Numbered from the stretch's first letter, positions 6,930-13,689 are shown. The stretch is 13,750 nt of DNA from Sphingomonas sp. (GCA_019747165.1 JAIERC010000014.1:1-13750); one strand, 5' to 3'. The notes: generated by a model not told the origin, from the sequence alone. Program-made: numbers and translations.

Positions 6930-8402
6930 TCATCCCCTCGCGTCATCCAGACCATAGGCCAGTAGCGCCGCTTCGCTATCCAGATTTTCGACGACAAAGG
7001 CTTGCTCGCGCAGCACCATGCTGGGGCGGGTGTCGCGGGTGTAGGTCGGCCAATGCGGCAGATCGCCGCCATTGGGGTCGCCGGTTCGCATGAAACGGGC
7101 GAAGCAATCGGTCCACAAATCCATCAGCTTGCGGTTGACATCATTGTTGGGGTGGAAGCCCAACATCGCCCCTTCCGCCACCTCCTCGTCATCGAAGAGG
7201 TTGAAGGAAAACGGCATGTCGCTGGCGTGGGTGGGGCCATATTCATGCTCGGTCGGCACTTCGAAACTGTACACCCAGGCGGGCACGCCGATCGCCGTAC
7301 AGGCATCCGCCGCACGCACGGTGGGCGATCTGAAATAGTCGAACCACAGCCGCGTCATCCGTTCGCGCAAACTGCCGCCCGGAATCAGCGTATCAAGGAA
7401 CCGCATATAGCGCTCGCCATCCCCCGCGCCGATCGTCACGGCAATCCCGGCCAGAATCTGCTCCAGCCCGTCAAGCCCCGCTTCCTCGACAGCTGGGGTC
7501 AACATCGTGCCTTCATCGATGCAAGCACCGATGATCAGCGGCACGGGGTTCACGCGGTTGCGGATCGCCTCATGGCACGGAGCTGCGATGACGGTGCCGT
7601 CGACGGCGGTGACCGCCGCCATGCTGCCCTCCGACTGGAGTTTGAACAGGTCTTCGCTCGACAGGTCACGGAGATAATCGAAGAACCCGCCCTCGCTCAT
7701 GCCAAAGGCCGCCGCAAAGGGCGTGATGAAATCGGGCGCGCTGGGGGCAATTTCGCCGGGGCTGAAGGCGATCGCCTTGTGAAACAAGCCCCTGGCGCGG
7801 GGTGCCCCCATCAGCGCGATCACCGATCCGGCCCCCGCGCTCACCCCACTGATCGTGACATTGTCCGGATCGCCGCCATAATCCGCGATATTCTCCGCGA
7901 TCCAGCGCAGGGCGGCGATTTGATCCTGAAAGCCCAGGCTGCCACTGCCGACATAGTCTGGCCCGAACCGGCTGAGGTCGAGGAAACCGAAAGATCCCAA
8001 CCGGTAGTTGATCGCCACCATCACCACATCATGCTTGCGCGCAAAAGGCGTGGGATCGAAATCATTGGCCGACCCGACGGTAAAGCCCCCGCCATGGATA
8101 TAAACCTGCACCGGCCGCCGCTTGCCGGCGGCGGCGGGGGTGTGGACGTTGAGGTAGAGCATGTCCTCGCTCATCGCGCCGGGGATGTCGCCCCGGCGCA
8201 GCGATTGCGGGAAGGGCAACTGGAAGCTGCGATTGGGATGCTGCGTCGCGTCGAACACGCCCGACCAAGGGGATGCCGGGGCAGGCGGCAGCCAGCGTCG
8301 CTCGTCGACCGGCGGCGCGGCATAGGGCAGCCCTAGAAACGACATCGATCCGGGCCGGTCGATGCCCCGTACCTGGCCCAGCCGCGTGTTGATCGTCACC
8401 AT
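6930..8402 (-). CDS. Type B carboxylesterase / lipase
   Basis: This 490-residue alpha/beta hydrolase starts with TRLGQVRGI and FLGLPYAAPP, the usual type B carboxylesterase opening. Further motifs are SEDMLYLNVHTP (78-89), the oxyanion loop HGGGF (103-107), the nucleophile elbow GVSAG with Ser188, an acidic residue in CIDEGT (Glu297), and His392 in YGPTHASDMPFSF. It should hydrolyse a carboxylic ester. The residue before the nucleophile is Val where most family members have Glu (GESAG). No signal peptide is seen from the chosen start, so it is probably cytoplasmic. ATG at 8402 has AGGGAG 8 nt upstream; the frame is open further upstream to 8777, but that extension lacks family resemblance and would overlap the divergent hydratase gene. 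It shares an operon with the carboxylase, suggesting that an ester is the entry substrate. Confidence 0.93.
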   Translation of the reverse strand: MVTINTRLGQVRGIDRPGSMSFLGLPYAAPPVDERRWLPPAPASPWSGVFDATQHPNRSFQLPFPQSLRRGDIPGAMSEDMLYLNVHTPAAAGKRRPVQVYIHGGGFTVGSANDFDPTPFARKHDVVMVAINYRLGSFGFLDLSRFGPDYVGSGSLGFQDQIAALRWIAENIADYGGDPDNVTISGVSAGAGSVIALMGAPRARGLFHKAIAFSPGEIAPSAPDFITPFAAAFGMSEGGFFDYLRDLSSEDLFKLQSEGSMAAVTAVDGTVIAAPCHEAIRNRVNPVPLIIGACIDEGTMLTPAVEEAGLDGLEQILAGIAVTIGAGDGERYMRFLDTLIPGGSLRERMTRLWFDYFRSPTVRAADACTAIGVPAWVYSFEVPTEHEYGPTHASDMPFSFNLFDDEEVAEGAMLGFHPNNDVNRKLMDLWTDCFARFMRTGDPNGGDLPHWPTYTRDTRPSMVLREQAFVVENLDSEAALLAYGLDDARG

Positions 8403-8594
8403 CGCATCAGCTCCCTTCGCCGAAACCGTCGAAGAAACCGCCCGCGCTCGCCATGGCAACGCGCGCCAACCCCGCCAGCAATTCAGGACGATGGCCGCCC
8501 CGCATGGCATGAAATACCAGCCAATTTGTCCCGTTTCGCCCCGGACGAACGCCCTGCCCATCCTATAGGCGAAAGAGAAACAGGGGAGGACCAG
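8403..8594. promoter_or_regulatory. Divergent promoter region between esterase and hydratase genes
   Basis: These 192 bp must carry promoters for the leftward esterase-carboxylase genes and the rightward hydratase-SDR genes. A palindromic CCTATAGG at 8562-8569 contains a TATAGG that could be a -10 element for the hydratase, about 25 bp before its start codon. No good -35 partner lies 16-18 bp upstream of it. The hydratase ribosome-binding site is strong (AGGGGAGGA, 8582-8590, 4-5 nt before ATG). The presence of promoters follows from gene layout; the exact elements are uncertain. Confidence 0.4.
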
Positions 8595-9056
8595 ATGCCG
8601 GGCTATACGCGCGAAACGATCAAGGCCGTGATCGGCACCGAAGTCGGCCTGTCGAAATGGATCACGATCGACCAGAGCATGATCGATCGCTTTGCTGACC
8701 TGACCGATGACCACCAGTTCATCCATGTCGATGCCGAACGCGCCGCCAAGACGCCAATGGGCGGCACGATCGCGCACGGCTTTCTGACGCTGTCGATGCT
8801 CGGCGGGCTTGCCACCGTCGCCGATATCGGCATGGCCGGTGCAACGATGGGCTTCAACTATGGCTTCAACAAAATCCGCTTCATCAGCCCCGTCCGCTCG
8901 GGCAGCCGGGTGCGCGCGCGCTTCACGCTGATCGATATGGAGGAGCGCAGCCCCAATCAGTGGATGGCGACGATGGGCGTCAGTGTTGAGATCGACGGGC
9001 AGGACAAGCCCGCGCTCACCGCCGAATGGCTCACCCTGACCATTACTTCTGCATAA
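8595..9056 (+). CDS. MaoC/NodN-type (R)-specific enoyl-CoA hydratase
   Basis: This 153-residue single hot-dog protein carries the hydratase-2 motif FADLTDDHQFIHVDAERA. Asp39 and His44 match the catalytic Asp/His pair of the family, followed by GTIAHGFLTLSML (57-69). The later segment FNYGFNKIRFISPVRSGSRV strongly resembles mycobacterial Rv0130 (HtdZ), a (R)-specific hydratase of this size. It should add water to a trans-2-enoyl-CoA to give (R)-3-hydroxyacyl-CoA. The start at 8595 is set by the strong ribosome-binding site AGGGGAGGA and by family length; the frame is open upstream to 8526, but that part is not conserved. The SDR gene begins 23 bp after its stop, and the pair supplies the two activities that eukaryotic MFE-2 carries on one chain. 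Confidence 0.94.
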   Translation: MPGYTRETIKAVIGTEVGLSKWITIDQSMIDRFADLTDDHQFIHVDAERAAKTPMGGTIAHGFLTLSMLGGLATVADIGMAGATMGFNYGFNKIRFISPVRSGSRVRARFTLIDMEERSPNQWMATMGVSVEIDGQDKPALTAEWLTLTITSA

Positions 9057-9079
9057 CCCGCAACCAAGCGAGACCAGCC

Positions 9080-10015
9080 ATGTCGATCCGTTATGACAAC
9101 CGCGTCGTCATCATCACCGGGGCCGGGGGCGGCCTGGGCCGCGAGCACGCGCTCCAGTTCGCAGCACGCGGCGCGCGCGTCGTCGTCAATGATTTCGGCG
9201 GTGCGGTTGACGGCGTCGGCGGATCGTCCGAACCTGCCGAGCGGGTCGCGGCGGAGATCATTGCGGCGGGCGGCGAAGCGATCGCGCACGGGGCAAACGT
9301 CACCAATCCCGATCACGTCGCCGACATGGTCGCGCAGGCGATGGCCAAATGGGGCCGGGTCGATATCTTGATCAACAATGCGGGCATTTTGCGCGACGCG
9401 AGCTTTGGCAAGACCACGCCCGAGTCGTTCCGCGCTGTTACCGACGTCCACTTGCTCGGATCGGCCTTCTGCGCGCTGGCAGTGTGGCCGCATATGCGCG
9501 CAGCCGGCTTTGGGCGGATCGTGATGACCAGCTCGTCATCGGGCATTTACGGCAATTTCGGCCAGGCCAATTATGCATCAGCCAAGATGGGTGTCGTCGG
9601 GCTGATGAATGTGCTCCATCTGGAGGGCGCGAAGAACAACATCCGCGTCAATACCCTCGTCCCCGCCGCCGCCACGCGCATGACCGAAAATCTGACGCCG
9701 CCCGCGATCCAGGCGCTGATGAAGACATCTTCGGTCACCCCAGCGGTACTGTTCATGGCGAGCGACGACGCGCCGTCGCGGGTCATTCTCGCGGCAGGCT
9801 CAGGCGGCTATTCGCGTGTCTATGTGGTCGAAAGCGAGGGCATTTTCCTCCCTGCCGATCAGCAGACCCCCGAAGCCATCGCCGCCAATTTCGACGCGAT
9901 CTGCGACAAGGCGGTGCTGCACGAATATGGCGACGTCGGCGGCCAGACGATCAAGTTTTTGAAGAAGGCCGCCGCCGATGCAGGGGTCGATCTGAAACTG
10001 TCGTCGGGCCAGTAA
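9080..10015 (+). CDS. SDR-family (R)-3-hydroxyacyl-CoA dehydrogenase, MFE-2 type
   Basis: This 311-residue classical short-chain dehydrogenase has the nucleotide-binding motif TGAGGGLG (13-20), NNAG (99-102), and the Ser152/Tyr165/Lys169 catalytic set within TSSSSGIYGNFGQANYASAK. VVVNDFGG (35-41), NNAGILRD and SGIYGNFGQANY closely match the dehydrogenase domain of peroxisomal multifunctional enzyme type 2 (HSD17B4), as does the length, which runs past the typical 250-residue SDR. It should oxidise (R)-3-hydroxyacyl-CoA to 3-ketoacyl-CoA with NAD. The start at 9080 places the glycine motif at its usual depth; the ribosome-binding site is weak (AGCGAG about 9 nt upstream), so translation may be helped by coupling to the hydratase gene 23 bp upstream. 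A longer open frame from 9026 would overlap the hydratase. Confidence 0.95.
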   Translation: MSIRYDNRVVIITGAGGGLGREHALQFAARGARVVVNDFGGAVDGVGGSSEPAERVAAEIIAAGGEAIAHGANVTNPDHVADMVAQAMAKWGRVDILINNAGILRDASFGKTTPESFRAVTDVHLLGSAFCALAVWPHMRAAGFGRIVMTSSSSGIYGNFGQANYASAKMGVVGLMNVLHLEGAKNNIRVNTLVPAAATRMTENLTPPAIQALMKTSSVTPAVLFMASDDAPSRVILAAGSGGYSRVYVVESEGIFLPADQQTPEAIAANFDAICDKAVLHEYGDVGGQTIKFLKKAAADAGVDLKLSSGQ

Positions 10016-10019
10016 GCCC

Positions 10020-10835
10020 CTATTTCTTCAACAACGTCGCAAAGATCGCCAGCGCTTCGGCCGACGCTGATCGTTCGGCGATCCGGCGAAATTCCTCAGT
10101 CACGCGATCGGCGAGCGGTTCGGTGTCGCGGCGGAGCAGCCGCTTGGTTGCCTGCAACGCGATAGGCGGCTTGGCGGCAAGCGCGGTGGCGATCGCCATG
10201 CCCCGCGCCGCGCCTTCGCCAGCGCCAACGACTTCGGATACCAGGTCAAGCGCCAGCGCCTCGGGTGCCTCAATGCGTTCGGACGTGAAAAGGATGCGCG
10301 CCGCCTTGAGATAACCAACCCGCTCCTTCAGCAGCAGCGACGATCCCGCCTCTGGCACCATCGCCAGGTCGACGAAGGGGAATTTGATGCGCGTATCGGG
10401 TTCCGCCACGATGAAATCGAAATGCAGCAGCATCGTCGCGCCAAAGCCGACGGCATTGCCCTGGATGCAGCCGATGATCGGCTTGTCGGTTTCCATCAGC
10501 ACATGGACGAGATCGATGCTCGGTGTCTTGCGCCCGACGATGGTTTGCGGATCGAGTCCGGTCTTCTCCACCACATCGCCAAAGCGCTGGAAATCGCCGA
10601 TATCATTGCCCGCGCAGAAATCGCGCCCCTCCCCCCGGATCAGAATGACGTTGATGCCGTCATCGGCCTGATAGGCGCGCAGGGCATCGGCGATCTCGCC
10701 GTACATCGCCGATTTCAGCGCGTTGCGGCTTTGCGGCCGGTCGAGCACGATGATGCCGATCTTCCCGTTCTGTTCGCGGCGGATGAAACCCGTTGGTTCG
10801 GTGGCGGTCGCTACCGCCTGCGTTGCCCCGTTCAT
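10020..10835 (-). CDS. Crotonase-fold protein, enoyl-CoA isomerase-like
   Basis: This 271-residue enoyl-CoA hydratase/isomerase superfamily member contains LDRPQSRNALKSAM (31-44), FCAGNDIGDF (73-82, oxyanion and CoA contacts) and IIGCIQGNAVGFGATM (120-135). At the two positions of the hydratase glutamates (Glu144 and Glu164 of rat crotonase), my alignment by eye finds Thr134 and Phe154. A glutamate occurs instead at 162 in VPEAGSSLLL, matching the PEGxSS catalytic Glu of delta3,delta2-enoyl-CoA isomerases such as ECI2. It is therefore more likely a double-bond isomerase than a hydratase. The ATG (10835-10833) overlaps the thiolase TGA as ATGA, fixing the start and suggesting translational coupling. 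An extension to 10883 would lie wholly inside the thiolase gene. Its stop is only 4 bp from the stop of the convergent SDR. Confidence 0.92.
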   Translation of the reverse strand: MNGATQAVATATEPTGFIRREQNGKIGIIVLDRPQSRNALKSAMYGEIADALRAYQADDGINVILIRGEGRDFCAGNDIGDFQRFGDVVEKTGLDPQTIVGRKTPSIDLVHVLMETDKPIIGCIQGNAVGFGATMLLHFDFIVAEPDTRIKFPFVDLAMVPEAGSSLLLKERVGYLKAARILFTSERIEAPEALALDLVSEVVGAGEGAARGMAIATALAAKPPIALQATKRLLRRDTEPLADRVTEEFRRIAERSASAEALAIFATLLKK

Positions 10836-12082
10836 GCCAGTCGCTCGATGATGATGGCGGGTGCCATGCCGCCGGCCGCGCACATGGTGACTAGGCCGTA
10901 TCGCCCGCCCGATCGCTCAAGCTCGTCAAGCGCGGTGCCGATCAGGATCGCGCCGGTCGCGCCGATCGGATGGCCAAGCGCGCACGCACCGCCATTGATG
11001 TTCACCTTGGCCCGATCGAGCCCGAGATCGCGGATGAACTTCTCTGCGACGACCGCGAAGGCCTCGTTGATTTCCCAGACGTCGATGTCGTCCACCGTCA
11101 GCCCCGCTTTGGCCAGCACCTTGCGCGCGGCGGGCACTGGCGCATTGAGCATCAGCGTCGGATCATCACCGATATTGGCATAAGCGACGACGCGGGCGCG
11201 CGGCTTCATGCCGTGTTCTTTCACATAGGCTTCTGATGCCAGCAGCACCGCCGCCGCGCCATCGACCACGCCCGAACTGTTGCCGGCGTGATGCACGCCG
11301 GTCCAGTCGAGATCGGGATAACGGCGCTTGATCTGCTTGCGGAAGCTGGTGCCCGCCTGATCGACATCGGCCACCAAATCGAACGAGGGCTTGAGCCCCG
11401 CTAGCGTCTCGGCGGTGGTTTGCGGGCGGGGGAATTCCTCGCGGTCGAGCGCCACGCTGCCGTCTTCGTCCAACACCGGCACCACCGATCGATCGAACCG
11501 GCCCTCGCGGATCGCGACATCGGCGCGCTGCTGGCTGGTCAGCGCCAGTGCATCGACCGCAGCGCGATCAATCCCCTCCATCGCGGCGATCGCATCGGCG
11601 CAGACGCCTTGCTGCGATTGCGGGTGAAGTTCGTCGAGCGCCTTGTTGCCGGCATTCATCCCCAGGAACGGGATGCCCAGCGCAATCTCCTTCTGGGTCA
11701 CATCGCTGACGTGCGACATCATTTCGCAGCCTCCGGCGATGACCAGATCCTCCATGCCCGACATGATCGATGCGGTGGCAAAGTTCACCGCTGAAATGCC
11801 ACCGCCGCAAAAGCGATCGAGCGTTGTGCCCGACGCCTTCACGTCATAGCCCGCCGCCAGCGCCGCCATCCGCCCCATGTCGAAGCCCTGCTTGCCCTTT
11901 TGCGTCGATGTCGACCAGACAATGTCATCGACATCGGTGGTGTCGAGGTCGTTTCGATGCTTCAGCGCGCGCAGCACCGTCGCGGACAGATGTTGCGGGT
12001 GGAGATGCGCCAGCGCGCCCTTGCCCGTCTTGCCGATCCCGCGCGGGGTTCGGACGGCGTCGATGATATAGGCGGTCGGCAT
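10832..12082 (-). CDS. Thiolase (acetyl-CoA C-acyltransferase), complete
   Basis: This 416-residue thiolase contains all active-site motifs: nucleophile Cys92 in LDRFCGGGISAVN, NEAF (339-342), His371 in GGACALGHPIGATGA (364-378) and Cys401 in MCAAGG. The N-terminus AYIIDAVRTPRG is typical. It should cleave 3-ketoacyl-CoA in the last step of beta-oxidation. ATG at 12082 is preceded by GGGGAG with 6-nt spacing; an upstream in-frame ATG at 12112 lacks such a site and adds non-conserved residues. It heads a two-gene unit with the isomerase-like gene and is divergent from the AraC regulator. It differs clearly from the partial thiolase at 1-573 (NRFCASGLEAV there against DRFCGGGISAVN here), so the two may take substrates of different size. 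Confidence 0.96.
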   Translation of the reverse strand: MPTAYIIDAVRTPRGIGKTGKGALAHLHPQHLSATVLRALKHRNDLDTTDVDDIVWSTSTQKGKQGFDMGRMAALAAGYDVKASGTTLDRFCGGGISAVNFATASIMSGMEDLVIAGGCEMMSHVSDVTQKEIALGIPFLGMNAGNKALDELHPQSQQGVCADAIAAMEGIDRAAVDALALTSQQRADVAIREGRFDRSVVPVLDEDGSVALDREEFPRPQTTAETLAGLKPSFDLVADVDQAGTSFRKQIKRRYPDLDWTGVHHAGNSSGVVDGAAAVLLASEAYVKEHGMKPRARVVAYANIGDDPTLMLNAPVPAARKVLAKAGLTVDDIDVWEINEAFAVVAEKFIRDLGLDRAKVNINGGACALGHPIGATGAILIGTALDELERSGGRYGLVTMCAAGGMAPAIIIERLA

Positions 12083-12110
12083 GCGGAACTCCCCTGGGCG
12101 CGGCGATGGC

Positions 12111-12121
12111 AATGATCACTG
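12111..12121 (-). promoter_or_regulatory. Candidate operator, site 1 (CAGTGATCATT)
   Basis: Read on the minus strand this is CAGTGATCATT, centred on the palindrome TGATCA, ending 28 bp before the thiolase start codon. The same 11 bases occur on the plus strand at 12302-12312 ahead of the AraC gene. The position just downstream of the candidate promoter at 12131-12159 would suit repression. The identity is seen directly; binding is inferred. Confidence 0.4.
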
Positions 12122-12130
12122 TCCCTTAGC

Positions 12131-12159
12131 GTAGCACGATGTTTATGCGCCGTGGCCAA
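12131..12159 (-). promoter_or_regulatory. Weak candidate promoter for the thiolase-isomerase unit
   Basis: On the minus strand TTGGCC (12159-12154) is followed after 17 bp by TGCTAC (12136-12131), resembling a sigma-70 -35/-10 pair with a poor -10. Transcription would start near 12124, giving a leader of about 40 nt that begins at the site-1 repeat. The match is weak and rests on spacing and position. Confidence 0.25.
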
Positions 12160-12171
12160 GCGCGACAGATC

Positions 12172-12188
12172 GTCCGGCAAAACCGGAC
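12172..12188. promoter_or_regulatory. Inverted repeat GTCCGG-N5-CCGGAC
   Basis: A perfect 6-bp-arm dyad with a 5-nt CAAAA spacer lies in the middle of the divergent region, 89 bp upstream of the thiolase start and just upstream of its candidate -35. It could be a protein binding site for an activator or repressor. Only the symmetry is seen. Confidence 0.3.
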
Positions 12189-12301
12189 AGCGCCGCGCCG
12201 CCGCCCGGGGCGATCCACCAACCGCTGCGGGCATGCCAGGGTGCCGAATAGTCCCGCCGCCGTACGGTTTCGGCGAGAAGCGGCTTGACGAGACAATTGT
12301 T

Positions 12302-12312
12302 CAGTGATCATT
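12302..12312 (+). promoter_or_regulatory. Candidate operator, site 2 (CAGTGATCATT)
   Basis: The plus strand reads CAGTGATCATT, identical to the minus-strand sequence upstream of the thiolase. It lies 71 bp before the preferred GTG start of the AraC gene and directly abuts the palindromes at 12313-12330. It could serve autoregulation by the AraC protein. Confidence 0.4.
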
Positions 12313-12330
12313 CTCTGCGCAGAGCTCTGC
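12313..12330. promoter_or_regulatory. Two overlapping 12-bp palindromes
   Basis: CTCTGCGCAGAG (12313-12324) and GCAGAGCTCTGC (12319-12330) are both perfect palindromes sharing six bases, so a 6-mer and its complement alternate three times. It directly follows the site-2 repeat and lies upstream of the AraC start. This is a possible binding site; the function is inferred. Confidence 0.3.
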
Positions 12331-12383
12331 TAAAGGAGCCAGGGTCAATATATTATCGAAATGGGGTTGGGGAGAAACTAGCG

Positions 12384-13487
12384 GTGGGCGCTCTTATCGG
12401 CCGTATTGCGCGATCAGAAGAAAGTGACCTGCCCTCAGCGAACGGCTGCGCGCTCGGCCCCTACTATATCCGTGGGGTGCTTCAGGGCGCGGTGCGCAAG
12501 GGCTATGCGGTCGAGGATATCCTCAAGGCCGCGCAGATCGATACCAATGTCTATACCGATCAAACGGCCCGCCTCGACGGTGAGCAGTTTCAACGGCTGG
12601 TCCTAACGACACGCGCCGCGATGAACGACGAATATATGGGCTTTCTCGATATCCAGGGAAAGCTGGAGATGGGCCATATCATTGGCCGGGCGTCGTTGAA
12701 GTGCCAGACGCTGGGGCATGCGATCCGCAAAATGACCAATCTGGTCAATGCGATCCGCAACGATGTTGAAATCAAAATCCTGACCAACCGATCCGATGGC
12801 ACCGTTTCCATCGTCCATCATGTGACCGGGCTGAGCGCCGATGCCGATGAGCATTTGTTTTACTGGTTGACCTTTTACTGGGCGCATAAATTCAAATGCT
12901 GGCTGATTGGTCAGCCGATCAAGCTGGTCGATGCGCATTTCACATCGAGCCGTCCGCCCAATGCGATCGATTATGATCAGGCATTTAATTGCCCCGTCCA
13001 TTTCGACAGCACTGACAACCGCGTGACCTTCCATCTCCATTATATGGATGCGCCGATCGTGCGCACGGAGGTGGAGTTTTTCGAAGGATCGTTCCTCCGT
13101 GATCCGGCGGACTGGTTCAAGGTTTCGGGGACCAGCCAATCGTTTTCAGGCCGTGTGGAACAGTTGGTTATCGACTTCTATCGCGAAGGCGCACAAACGC
13201 CATCGCTGGATATTCTAGCGGATATCCTGTGCTGCAGCCCGCGAACATTGTCGCGAAAGCTCGCGCGCGAGAACGAGACTTTCCAGCGAATCAAGGACAA
13301 GGTCCGTTGCCAGATTGCCCGCAAGCTGCTGGTCGAAACCGAAATGTCGATCGCCGATATCGCTGATCGACTGCGCTTTTCCGAACCGTCCGATTTCACT
13401 CGGGCCTTTTCGTCATGGATGGGGCGCAATCCCTCCTGCTACCGAATCGATACGCGCGCGCAGTCGCTGGAGACCCAAGCGCTCTAG
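12384..13487 (+). CDS. AraC-family transcriptional regulator
   Basis: From the preferred GTG start this is a 367-residue regulator. The N-terminal part (about 24-210) fits the ligand-binding domain of the arabinose_bd/OruR-like AraC group, beginning LGPYYIRGVLQGAVRKGY. The C-terminal part (about 256-355) is a double helix-turn-helix DNA-binding domain: LADILCCSPRTLSRKLAREN for the first helices and MSIADIADRLRFSEPSDFTRAF followed by GRNPSCYR for the second. It probably binds a pathway metabolite and controls the neighbouring catabolic genes. GTG at 12384 has GGGGAG 9 nt upstream. The frame is also open to a TTG at 12285, but that start has no ribosome-binding site and the added 33 residues include the palindromic regulatory DNA, so I prefer 12384. 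It is divergent from the thiolase. Confidence 0.9.
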   Translation: MGALIGRIARSEESDLPSANGCALGPYYIRGVLQGAVRKGYAVEDILKAAQIDTNVYTDQTARLDGEQFQRLVLTTRAAMNDEYMGFLDIQGKLEMGHIIGRASLKCQTLGHAIRKMTNLVNAIRNDVEIKILTNRSDGTVSIVHHVTGLSADADEHLFYWLTFYWAHKFKCWLIGQPIKLVDAHFTSSRPPNAIDYDQAFNCPVHFDSTDNRVTFHLHYMDAPIVRTEVEFFEGSFLRDPADWFKVSGTSQSFSGRVEQLVIDFYREGAQTPSLDILADILCCSPRTLSRKLARENETFQRIKDKVRCQIARKLLVETEMSIADIADRLRFSEPSDFTRAFSSWMGRNPSCYRIDTRAQSLETQAL

Positions 13488-13528
13488 CGCATTTAGCGGC
13501 TCCGCCTAATCGCCTGTGCCTGATCGCC

Positions 13529-13542
13529 GGGGCGCCCGCCCC
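13529..13542 (+). terminator. Weak terminator-like hairpin after the AraC gene
   Basis: GGGGC-GCCC-GCCCC can form a 5-bp GC stem 41 bp after the regulator stop codon, followed only by TT. It lacks a T-run, so intrinsic termination is doubtful. Confidence 0.25.
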
Positions 13543-13689
13543 TTGGCGCGACGTCCCGGTATGTATGCCTAAATGCAACATCTTTTCCCGCGATGGTCCA
13601 TGCGTCCCGATTTGCTGGCTTGGCTGTCATATTGCGCCATGGATTTAGCGACTCGTCATTTCCAATCTTAAAGGCGGGCACAAGGCCCA

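Larger units (their letters stand above)
12083..12383. promoter_or_regulatory. Divergent regulatory region between thiolase and AraC regulator
   Basis: These 301 bp hold no supported gene. They contain an 11-bp sequence present once in each direction (12111-12121 and 12302-12312), a 6-bp-arm dyad (12172-12188), overlapping palindromes (12313-12330) and a weak promoter candidate for the thiolase. Together they make this the most likely control point of the cluster and the likely place where the AraC protein binds. Confidence 0.6.

Noticed and set aside
3726..6965. Long plus-strand open frames (3726-5429 and 5496-6965) opposite the carboxylase
   Set aside because: They are antisense to a protein with clear BC, BCCP and CT motifs. 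Their translations are rich in Arg, His, Ala and Asp without family motifs, as expected of shadow frames in GC-rich DNA.
7002..8336. 444-codon plus-strand open frame opposite the esterase
   Set aside because: It is antisense to the type B esterase, has no recognisable motif and no convincing ribosome-binding site.
8403..8777. Upstream extension of the esterase to 8777, giving 615 residues
   Set aside because: The extra 125 residues have no family resemblance, overlap the start of the divergent hydratase, and the internal ATG at 8402 has a good ribosome-binding site at the family's usual N-terminus.
8526..9079. Longer starts for the hydratase (8526) and the SDR (9026)
   Set aside because: The hydratase extension precedes a very strong ribosome-binding site at 8582-8590. 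The SDR extension overlaps the hydratase and pushes the nucleotide-binding motif unusually deep.
10422..11183. 253-codon plus-strand frame crossing the thiolase/isomerase junction
   Set aside because: It is antisense to two well-supported genes joined by an ATGA overlap and has no domain resemblance.
12285..12383. TTG start at 12285 for the AraC regulator (400 residues)
   Set aside because: There is no ribosome-binding site, and the added 33 residues would be encoded by palindromic, operator-like DNA. GTG at 12384 has GGGGAG at 9 nt. Not fully excluded.
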